Below are positions 1 to 4,928 of a stretch of DNA of 6,642 nt, in pieces. Source of the DNA: Flavobacteriaceae bacterium. GTDB taxonomy: Bacteria; Bacteroidota; Bacteroidia; Flavobacteriales; Flavobacteriaceae. The DNA is taken from positions 1 through 6,642 of the forward strand of contig WFZY01000101.1 of assembly GCA_015489265.1 (NCBI GenBank), written 5' to 3'. Below the pieces are notes generated by a model. The model did no database searches, had not been told where the DNA came from, and worked only from the letters and a program-made list of their open reading frames with translations. Position numbers and translations under genes: made by a program. Numbering within the stretch: position 1 is the first letter of the stretch; every line of letters starts with the position of its first letter.

Positions 1-977
1 AGATATTGCACTTGCTCAACACGACTTTCCAAGTAATCAAACTCTGTAGCTTCGTCCAACCCAATAGCCAAGGCACCCATATCGCGACCGCTCATGCCGC
101 CGTAAGTGATAAAACCTTCAAACAAAATGGCAAAAACCGTAGCTTTATTGTAGATATCTTCATCATTGGTGGCAATAAAACCGCCCATATTGACCAAGCC
201 GTCTTTTTTGGCGCTCATGGTCATGCCGTCGCCGTAACTAAACATTTCACGTACAATTTCTTTAATGCTTTTATGTTTATAAGCATCTTCACGTTTTTTG
301 ATGAAATAAGCATTTTCGGCAAAACGTGCTGCATCAAAAAACAAAGGAATACCATACCGGCGACATAATGCTGCCGTCTCACGAATGTTTTTCATGGAAA
401 CCGGCTGACCACCAGCGGTATTACAGGTGATGGTCATAATAACCATGGGAATTTTTTCTTTGGGATAGGTTTTAAAAACCTTTTCGAGTTTGTCTAAGTC
501 TATATTGCCTTTAAACGGATGAAATTTTGACGTGTCGGATGCTTCATCAATGGTACAATCAACGGCTTTGGCTTTACGAAATTCGATATGTCCTTTGGTG
601 GTATCAAAATGTGAGTTTCCCGGAATGATATCTCCCTCTTTAACTATAGCTGAGAACAATACATTTTCGGCTGCACGCCCTTGATGCGTCGGAATTAAAA
701 ATTTATATCCGGTGATGCGTTGCACATTGGCTTTAAGCAATTCAAAAGAGCGCGAACCTGCATATGCCTCATCGCCTTTCATGATTTCCGCCCACTGGTT
801 ATCACTCATCGATCCGGTACCGCTGTCGGTTAATAGGTCTATAAAGACTTGATCGCTTTTGAGGTTAAACAAATTGTAATGGGCTTCTTGTATCCACTGT
901 TTTCGTTGCTCTATGGTCGAACGTTTAATATTTTCAATGCTTTTTATTTTAAAGGGTTCTGCGTATGGAAAGTTCAT
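1..977 (-). CDS. tnaA: Tryptophanase (PLP-dependent beta-eliminating lyase), 3' part outside window
   Basis: The gene starts at ATG 977-975 and runs off the left edge after 325 codons; family members are about 460 residues, so roughly 70% is present. Tryptophanases split L-tryptophan into indole, pyruvate and ammonia in the cytoplasm using pyridoxal phosphate. Visible motifs are THQGRAAEN (97-105, cofactor phosphate region), NTAGGQPVS (186-194), FFDAARF (213-219, with Asp215 expected to contact the pyridine nitrogen) and MSAKKDG (254-260, with Lys258 as the expected Schiff-base lysine). The sister enzyme tyrosine phenol-lyase has Thr at the substrate-specificity position after Phe (FT); here the motif is FDTTKGH with Asp125, as in tryptophanase, so I prefer tryptophanase. 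A tyrosine phenol-lyase cannot be fully excluded because the C-terminal specificity residue is outside the window. It follows prfB in the same direction, but a 145-bp gap with a repeat element suggests separate transcription. No Trp-containing leader peptide is visible. Confidence 0.9.
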   Translation of the reverse strand, partial: MNFPYAEPFKIKSIENIKRSTIEQRKQWIQEAHYNLFNLKSDQVFIDLLTDSGTGSMSDNQWAEIMKGDEAYAGSRSFELLKANVQRITGYKFLIPTHQGRAAENVLFSAIVKEGDIIPGNSHFDTTKGHIEFRKAKAVDCTIDEASDTSKFHPFKGNIDLDKLEKVFKTYPKEKIPMVIMTITCNTAGGQPVSMKNIRETAALCRRYGIPLFFDAARFAENAYFIKKREDAYKHKSIKEIVREMFSYGDGMTMSAKKDGLVNMGGFIATNDEDIYNKATVFAILFEGFITYGGMSGRDMGALAIGLDEATEFDYLESRVEQVQY

Positions 978-989
978 AGTTACTGAAAG

Positions 990-1015
990 TTAAATGTTTA
1001 TAATATTAAATGTTT
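990..1015. repeat. 10-bp direct repeat upstream of tnaA
   Basis: TTAAATGTTT occurs at 990-999 and again, identically, at 1006-1015, a 16-bp period, 13 to 38 bp upstream of the tnaA start codon. It could be a tandem operator site or chance in AT-rich DNA. I could not identify a convincing TAnnTTTG promoter for tnaA; the nearest match, TAACTTTC on the minus strand at 992-985, lies very close to the start codon. Confidence 0.4.
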
Positions 1016-1021
1016 GAAATT

Positions 1022-1106
1022 AAGATTTTTCATCACTCACGCCTCGTTCGTTCTGAATGACAGATAGTTCATTTCGAAAGTATGACGTATGAACGAGAGA
1101 AATCTT
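1022..1106. repeat. REP-like imperfect palindrome (two inverted half-elements)
   Basis: The outer arms AAGATTT (1022-1028) and AAATCTT (1100-1106) are perfect complements. CTCGTTC (1043-1049) is complementary to GAACGAG (1091-1097), and GAATGAC (1055-1061) nearly matches the reverse complement of 1067-1075. Each half reads, from the centre outward, like TCATTC-GAACGA-GAG-AAATCTT, the style of short dispersed intergenic repeat common in Bacteroidota genomes. The element fills the gap between prfB and tnaA. A T-run follows it only on the plus strand (1105-1110), so it is not an obvious terminator for prfB. Confidence 0.6.
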
Positions 1107-1122
1107 TTTTATATAATATCTA

Positions 1123-2230
1123 TCAATTATTTTCACCATCTGTTTTTTGTCCGGTCATCATCAAATAGGCTTTTAAGAAAGCGTCAATCTCACCATTCAT
1201 GACACTATCTACTTGTGAGGTTTCGTGTCCGGTTCGTACATCTTTGACCAGTTTATACGGGTGCATCACATAATTCCGGATTTGCGATCCCCATTCTATT
1301 TTCTTTTTATTAGCTTCGATTTTGTCACGTTCCTCCATGCGTTTTTGCATTTCTATTTCATATAAGCGCGATTTGAGCAATTTCATAGCTTTCTCTTTAT
1401 TTTCGAGTTGTGAGCGTGTTTCCGAATTTTCAATAATGATACCTGACGGTTCGTGACGCAAACGTACAGCCGTTTCAAGTTTGTTGACTGCCTGTCCGCC
1501 GGCACCACTGGCACGCATGGTTTCCCACTTAATATCTGCCGGATTAATGTTAATTTCGATGGTATCGTCAACAAGCGGATAAACATAAACTGAAGCAAAA
1601 GATGTATGCCGTTTGGCATTGCTGTCAAAAGGGGATATACGCACTAAACGATGCACACCGTTTTCGCCTTTCAGGTAGCCGTAAGCATAATCGCCGGCTA
1701 TTTCGATGGTTACGGTCTTAACGCCTACAACATCGCCGGCTTGGTAGTTGAGTTCTTTGGTTTTATAGCCGTTTTTTTGTGCCCACATCAGATACATCCG
1801 CAAGAGCATTTCCGCCCAATCGTTGCTTTCGGTACCTCCGGCACCGGCGGTTATTTGCAATACGGCACTGAGCTGGTCGGCTTCACCGGACAGCATATTG
1901 CGAAACTCAATGTCTTCTATCAAATTTTTGGTTTGTTCGTATTGTTGCTCAACTTCTGCTTCTGTAGCTTCTTTTTCTTTGTAAAATTCGTATAAAACCT
2001 GTAATTCATCCAAATGCTCTTTCGCTTTTTCATAATCGGAAATCCACTTTTTTTTCGATTGAATGGACTTCATGACCTTTTGAGCTTCTTTAGGGTCGTT
2101 CCAAAAATCAGGATTACCGGTTTTTTCTTCTTCATTTTCTATTTCAATACGTTTTCTATCGATGTCAAAGATAGTGGTTTAAAGCGGTTAGACGTTTTTC
2201 CAAATCTTTGAGTTGTTCTTGTGTGATCAT
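1123..2230 (-). CDS. prfB: Peptide chain release factor 2, with programmed +1 frameshift
   Basis: RF2 recognises UGA and UAA stop codons and triggers peptide release on the ribosome. Translation starts at ATG 2230-2228 and encodes 21 residues (MITQEQLKDL...HYL), then meets an in-frame TGA at 2167-2165. Skipping one base (2167) at CTT-TGA-C gives Asp and 346 further residues, ending at TGA 1125-1123. The joined protein is 368 residues, the normal RF2 length. Visible motifs are the stop-codon-reading tripeptide SPF at about 199-201 and the catalytic GGQ at about 244-246 within SGAGGQAVNKLETAVR; SPF marks RF2 rather than RF1 (PxT). The ATG at 2073 is internal and would remove the first 52 residues. 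Unlike the Escherichia coli site, no AGGGGG precedes the slippery codon; the bases there are AACCAC. The gene's own final stop is also UGA. It is divergent from the START-like gene at 2320. Confidence 0.95.
2164..2173 (-). promoter_or_regulatory. RF2 autoregulatory +1 frameshift site
   Basis: Read on the minus strand the site is TAT CTT TGA C, identical to the conserved core of the RF2 recoding site. When RF2 is scarce the UGA is read slowly, the peptidyl-tRNA on CTT slips forward one base and full-length RF2 is made. The new frame opens at GAC (2166-2164). Continuity of RF2 sequence on both sides (HYL, then DIDRKRIEIEN) shows that this is recoding and not a broken gene. Confidence 0.93.
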
Positions 2231-2248
2231 AATTTTTTTTAATTTGGA

Positions 2249-2256
2249 CAAAAATA
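2249..2256 (-). promoter_or_regulatory. Probable prfB promoter, -7 element
   Basis: The minus strand reads TATTTTTG at 2256-2249, an exact match to the Bacteroidota -7 consensus TAnnTTTG. It sits 19 bp before the prfB start codon, implying a leader of about 12 nt. No clear TTG lies 17-23 bp upstream (only TTTA), so the -33 half is weak. Confidence 0.5.
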
Positions 2257-2288
2257 AGACAATAAATTTTTATTATTAAATTTTTATT

Positions 2289-2297
2289 TATAATTTG
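2289..2297 (+). promoter_or_regulatory. Possible promoter of the START-like gene
   Basis: TATAATTTG at 2289-2297 is one base longer than the TAnnTTTG consensus (three bases between TA and TTTG) and lies 22 bp before the start codon. No good -33 TTG is seen at the usual distance. This is a weak call, supported mainly by its position in the divergent gap of 89 bp. Confidence 0.3.
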
Positions 2298-2319
2298 TGC
2301 GCCTCAAAACAATAAATTT

Positions 2320-2712
2320 ATGAGTAAAAAAATCAAAGTAGATATGGAATTTCCCATTCATGCTTCCCCTAATATGATTTATCAGTATCTGACAACGCCT
2401 TCCGGATTAAGCGGCTGGTTTGCCGACGATGTCAATTCACGTGGCAAACTTTATACCTTTATTTGGGATGGTGTAGAAGAAAAAGCTAAAATAGCTAGTA
2501 AAAAAGACAATGAAAAGGTCAAGTATAAATGGTTAGATGATGATGACAATGAAACCGGAACCTATATCGAATTTAAAATAATGGTGGATGAATTAACCAA
2601 AGATGTATCTCTTTTAGTAACTGATTTTTGCGATGAAGATGAAGAAGAAGAAACCCGTTTGTTATGGGAAAATCAAATCGGCGATTTGAAACACATAATT
2701 GGTGCGATATAA
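2320..2712 (+). CDS. START-like / SRPBCC-fold small protein
   Basis: A 130-residue cytoplasmic protein with no signal peptide or membrane segment. The N-terminal part (residues 5-37: DMEFPIHASPNMIYQYLTTP, followed by SGLSGWFADDV) has the layout of AHSA1/START-like helix-grip proteins: a first beta strand, a helix beginning ASPNMIY, then an SGWFAD loop. The middle is a series of short polar strands (GKLYTFIWDG, KVKYKWLDDD, TYIEFKIMVDELT), and the end (about 114-128) is a likely long C-terminal helix that would close the ligand cavity. Acidic stretches stand out at 73-76 (DDDD) and 102-111 (DFCDEDEEEE). The family is widespread in Flavobacteriia, but its ligand or partner is unknown to me. It has its own terminator downstream and is divergent from prfB, so it is probably monocistronic. 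Confidence 0.85.
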   Translation: MSKKIKVDMEFPIHASPNMIYQYLTTPSGLSGWFADDVNSRGKLYTFIWDGVEEKAKIASKKDNEKVKYKWLDDDDNETGTYIEFKIMVDELTKDVSLLVTDFCDEDEEEETRLLWENQIGDLKHIIGAI

Positions 2713-2740
2713 AAACGTGGTTTTTTGATATTTAAAATTG

Positions 2741-2780
2741 AAGTTTAATAAGTTATTCGAGCTTATTAAACTTTTTTTTT
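2741..2780 (+). terminator. Intrinsic terminator after the START-like gene
   Basis: A perfect 12-bp stem, AAGTTTAATAAG (2741-2752) with CTTATTAAACTT (2762-2773), encloses a 9-nt loop and runs into nine consecutive Ts (2772-2780). A smaller hairpin, AAAAAC-GTG-GTTTTT (2711-2725), overlaps the stop codon just upstream. Together they should insulate the sigma operon from readthrough. Confidence 0.85.
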
Positions 2781-2796
2781 GGAGATGATCATCTCC
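2781..2796. promoter_or_regulatory. Perfect 16-bp palindrome, candidate operator of the sigma operon
   Basis: GGAGATGATCATCTCC is a perfect dyad located directly after the terminator T-run and 57 bp before the sigma-factor start codon. Its GC-rich ends and lack of a loop are unlike a terminator and like a dimeric regulator site. The regulator is unknown, and no transcription factor gene other than the sigma factor lies in the window. Confidence 0.45.
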
Positions 2797-2853
2797 GATA
2801 CTAAACCTTTTGCTATTTATGTCGTCATATACCAAGTAAACAGATAAATCTCG

Positions 2854-3378
2854 ATGAAACAGCCCGACCTGATACATTTTAAAACTTTATCAACTGACGA
2901 TCAATTGAATTGGATTGTCAAACACTATGCACAAGACTTGTACTGGGTTATTCGTCCAATTGTAAAAACGCATGAGAATACCAATGATATTTTGCAAAAT
3001 ACTTTTATAAAAGTGTATCAAAATTTACCAAAATTCAGATATAATAGCCGACTTTTCTCTTGGTTGTATCGAATTGCGGTTAATGAGTCTTTGAGTTTTT
3101 TACGTCAAAGCAGACTAAAATCTATTGAAGACAGTGATAGTTATTTGTTAAATTTATTAACACAAGATCCATATTATGACGGTGATGAGATTGCATTAAA
3201 ACTTGAAAAAGCTTTATTATCGTTACCACCAAAGCAACAAGAAATTTTTCGACTAAAATACTTTAATAATATGAAGTTTAATGAAATAGCAGAACTTACA
3301 GGCACCTCGGTTGGCGGTTTAAAAGCCAATTATCATCTCGCTGTTAAAAAAATAAAAAAATATTTAAGTACAGATTAA
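2854..3378 (+). CDS. ECF-type RNA polymerase sigma factor
   Basis: A 174-residue extracytoplasmic-function sigma factor with only sigma regions 2 and 4. Region 2 spans about residues 24-88: region 2.2 is DILQNTFIKVYQNLPKF (45-61), the RNA polymerase core-binding helix, and regions 2.3/2.4 are LFSWLYRIAVNESLSFLRQ (67-85), which melt and read the -10 equivalent. A short acidic linker follows (91-112). Region 4 spans about 115-171: SLPPKQQEIFRLKYF, then the helix-turn-helix FNEIAELTGTSVGGLKANYHLAVKKIKKYL, which reads the -35 equivalent. The length and the lack of a C-terminal extension are normal. It is the first gene of an operon: 32 bp separate it from the membrane protein, which is the usual place for its anti-sigma factor. 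Such sigmas normally stay bound to the anti-sigma until an envelope signal arrives and often activate their own operon. Confidence 0.93.
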   Translation: MKQPDLIHFKTLSTDDQLNWIVKHYAQDLYWVIRPIVKTHENTNDILQNTFIKVYQNLPKFRYNSRLFSWLYRIAVNESLSFLRQSRLKSIEDSDSYLLNLLTQDPYYDGDEIALKLEKALLSLPPKQQEIFRLKYFNNMKFNEIAELTGTSVGGLKANYHLAVKKIKKYLSTD

Positions 3379-3410
3379 ACCTTTTTATATAAAGAAAGTC
3401 TTATAGATGT

Positions 3411-3749
3411 ATGAAACAATATGACAACATAGAACAAGAATTGTCCGCTTTAAAAAAACATTATAAAGTGCCGGCAGATTACTTTGAGGATTTATCTGTC
3501 AAAAATGAGCAACTGGTTAAAAAACGTACTTTATTAAGTGCCAATAGACTCTGGTTAGTAGCAGCTGTACTGATTTTATTGCTTAGTTTGGGCTATAAAG
3601 TTTTTAACTGGTCACACCAAAAAACTGTAAAAACAATACAATCCTCAGATTTGGTTACGCAAAATAATGATTTATTCAGCGACTTATCCGATGAAGAAAT
3701 TATCGATTATTTGGCTGATGAAGATTTGTTTGATCAAGATTTACCATAA
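3411..3749 (+). CDS. Small single-pass membrane protein, probable anti-sigma factor
   Basis: A 112-residue protein with three parts. The N-terminal part (1-46) is charged and carries KKHYKVPADYFEDL (15-28), a PxxYFE-type motif that I associate with small Bacteroidota proteins encoded next to ECF sigma genes. A hydrophobic segment (about 47-62, LWLVAAVLILLLSLGY) follows KKR and NR residues, predicting N-terminus in the cytoplasm. The C-terminal part (63-112) ends in a very acidic tail, DLSDEEIIDYLADEDLFDQD (91-110). It is too short for a classical zinc-binding anti-sigma (ZAS) domain and has no His/Cys cluster, so the anti-sigma role is inferred from position, topology and size. The nearest functional model is CnrY, a short transmembrane anti-sigma with a minimal cytosolic segment. 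The earlier ATG at 3407 hits a stop after four codons, which fixes this start. Confidence 0.7.
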   Translation: MKQYDNIEQELSALKKHYKVPADYFEDLSVKNEQLVKKRTLLSANRLWLVAAVLILLLSLGYKVFNWSHQKTVKTIQSSDLVTQNNDLFSDLSDEEIIDYLADEDLFDQDLP

Positions 3750-3774
3750 CATTAATTTTAAAAAACAATTAAAG

Positions 3775-4350
3775 ATGAAAAAAACAGTTTTTATGAGTTT
3801 GATAGCATTCTTTTTGTTATCAACAACCGCAATTGCACAAGGTCCCAATTATAAAATGAAAAGGGAAATGAGTAAAGAAAGACAAGAAAAAATCTTTAAA
3901 AAGAAATTAGAGTTTTTTAAGAAAAATCTAATTTTGACTAAAGATGAGAGTAACAAATTTGAAGAAGCCTATAAGCAGTATTCCAAGGAAAGAATAGAAA
4001 TAAAAAAAGCCTATAAAACTGATATAGTTGACAAAGTTAAGAATGGGAATCTTTCTGAACTCAACGAAAAAGAAAAACAACATATAATTAAACGTAAGTT
4101 AGAATTGGATAAGCGTTTGTATGAATTAAATGCGGATTTTAACAAGCGATTGATCAATATTTTACCTTCAGAAAAGGTAATTAAATATTTTGAACTCGAT
4201 CGCCGTTTTAACAGGCAATTAATGAAACGCTTTAAAAAGCGAAGAGAGATGGATAAAAGGAGAAAAAATATGCAAAACAGAAGAAAGGATATGAAGGATA
4301 GAAAAATGCAAATGCGTGATCAGAGACGTGTTATGCAATCCAATAAATAG
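3775..4350 (+). CDS. Secreted Spy/CpxP-like basic protein, probable sensor of the ECF sigma system
   Basis: A 191-residue protein starting at ATG 3775; the open frame reaches back to 3667, but this start gives a textbook signal peptide (MKKTVFMSLIAFFLLSTTAIA, likely cleaved before QG at 22). The mature part is almost all charged helix. Residues 31-80 contain LILTKDESNKFEEAYKQY, which resembles the LTxxQ repeat region of the Spy/CpxP/CnrX fold, followed by helices at about 96-125 and 131-156. The C-terminal 40 residues are a low-complexity Arg/Lys/Met tail (RREMDKRRKNMQ, RRKDMKDRKMQMRDQRRVMQ) with six Met and no His or Cys. Homologues in Flavobacteriia are commonly labelled sensor of ECF-type sigma factor. 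It lies 25 bp after the membrane protein and ends the operon. A periplasmic chaperone or metal sensor is plausible; the actual signal cannot be told from sequence. Confidence 0.75.
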   Translation: MKKTVFMSLIAFFLLSTTAIAQGPNYKMKREMSKERQEKIFKKKLEFFKKNLILTKDESNKFEEAYKQYSKERIEIKKAYKTDIVDKVKNGNLSELNEKEKQHIIKRKLELDKRLYELNADFNKRLINILPSEKVIKYFELDRRFNRQLMKRFKKRREMDKRRKNMQNRRKDMKDRKMQMRDQRRVMQSNK

Positions 4351-4372
4351 TTTTTAATTCAAGTCATTTTTT

Positions 4373-4398
4373 AAGCCCTGCAATAAGCGGGGCTTTTT
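4373..4398 (+). terminator. Intrinsic terminator of the sigma operon
   Basis: AAGCCCTG (4373-4380) pairs with CGGGGCTT (4388-4395), including one T-G wobble, around the 7-nt loop CAATAAG, and runs into five Ts (4394-4398). It lies 22 bp after the Spy-like stop codon and overlaps the stop codon of the convergent MmcQ/YjbR gene by two bases. The opposite strand lacks a good T-run right after the stem. Confidence 0.85.
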
Positions 4399-4750
4399 AA
4401 ATATTAAGTTTTAACCGTTCCTTTTTTGTTAAGCTGTTAATAACTAATTCATAAGAATGGTCTATAAGAGCTCTTATTAAATTGGGAGAAAGCACTCCAT
4501 CTACTTTGATGGTGTTCCAATGTTTTTTATTCATATGGTATCCGGGAATGATTTGCGGATAATCATTACGAAGCAGAATTGCCTTTTCCGGATCACATTT
4601 CAGATTTAGTCCCAAAGGGTCAGAATCTAAACTTATCAAAGCAAACATTTTGCTGCCTACTTTAAAAACCAAAGTGTTCTTATCAAATGGTAAACTTTCA
4701 CTAACAGCAGTTTTAGATAAACAATATATTCTGATTTCTTCTAAATTCAT
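4397..4750 (-). CDS. MmcQ/YjbR family protein
   Basis: A 117-residue protein that matches the YjbR/MmcQ family over its whole length. Visible family features are the N-terminal helix MNLEEIRIYCLSK, then ESLPFDKNTLVFKVGSKMFALI (18-39), LGLNLKCDPEKAILLRNDYP (46-65), PGYHMNKKHWNTI (69-81) and the C-terminal helix LIRALIDHSYELVINSL (91-107). The fold is CyaY-like and the family is annotated as possible DNA-binding, but its real role is not established. The start at 4750 was chosen because homology begins there. An in-frame ATG at 4837 would add 29 residues, but those cross the inverted repeat of the neighbouring insertion sequence and are not native. The gene is convergent with the sigma operon, and its upstream region is interrupted by the insertion 56 bp before the start codon. 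Confidence 0.88.
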   Translation of the reverse strand: MNLEEIRIYCLSKTAVSESLPFDKNTLVFKVGSKMFALISLDSDPLGLNLKCDPEKAILLRNDYPQIIPGYHMNKKHWNTIKVDGVLSPNLIRALIDHSYELVINSLTKKERLKLNI

Positions 4751-4806
4751 AATCGTAAAGACTTCATAAAAAATATTTTTATAAAAATAAGCTTTTGTTT
4801 TTAATA

Positions 4807-4808
4807 TA
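4807..4808. repeat. TA at left insertion-sequence boundary (possible target duplication)
   Basis: TA directly precedes the left inverted repeat and TA follows the right one at 6492-6493. Because TA is its own complement, it can be a 2-bp target duplication or the outer end of a 17-bp inverted repeat. Bases further out (ATA on the left, TAG on the right) do not match, so no longer duplication is present. Confidence 0.5.
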
Positions 4809-4823
4809 GGGTCTGCTGATTTT
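4809..4823 (+). repeat. Left terminal inverted repeat of the insertion sequence
   Basis: GGGTCTGCTGATTTT is the exact reverse complement of 6477-6491. Just inside it, CAATAT (4827-4832) and ATATTG (4841-4846) form a small subterminal hairpin with an 8-nt loop that has no counterpart at the right end. Confidence 0.93.
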
Positions 4824-4875
4824 CTACAATATCTCAATAAATATTGAAGCGGAAGCTAAAAAAAATGATTAAAAA

Positions 4876-4907
4876 TTTGGTCAAAATGCAAGTTTTTTGT
4901 ATCTTTA
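4876..4907 (+). promoter_or_regulatory. Probable transposase promoter
   Basis: TTTG at 4876-4879 is followed after 20 bp by TATCTTTA at 4900-4907, which matches TAnnTTTG at all but the last base. Spacing fits Bacteroidota promoters. Transcription would start near 4914, giving a leader of about 15 nt to the ATG at 4929. Confidence 0.5.
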
Positions 4908-4928
4908 TGTAATAAAACCGTGCAGTTT

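Noticed and set aside
6..368. Open frame of 120 codons on the plus strand
   Set aside because: It lies antisense to the tryptophanase, whose minus-strand frame carries all family motifs. The plus-strand product resembles nothing I know.
978..1122. TnaC-type leader peptide upstream of tnaA
   Set aside because: The two short minus-strand frames starting with ATG (11 codons each, MNYLSFRTNEA and MKNLNFKHLIL) contain no Trp.
1651..1995. Open frame of 114 codons on the plus strand, with others at 1383-1628 (minus) and 2014-2211 (plus)
   Set aside because: All are alternative-frame shadows of prfB. The Phe-rich composition is the usual antisense of Lys/Glu-rich protein.
2165..2167. prfB as a pseudogene broken by an in-frame TGA
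   Set aside because: The stop sits exactly in the conserved CTT-TGA-C RF2 recoding site, and the rest of the gene is intact.
2662..2877. Open frame of 71 codons on the minus strand
   Set aside because: It crosses the START-like gene's end, the terminator and the sigma promoter region, and has no recognisable features.
3667..3774. N-terminal extension of the Spy-like protein
   Set aside because: It overlaps the membrane-protein gene out of frame and would bury the clear signal peptide that begins at ATG 3775.
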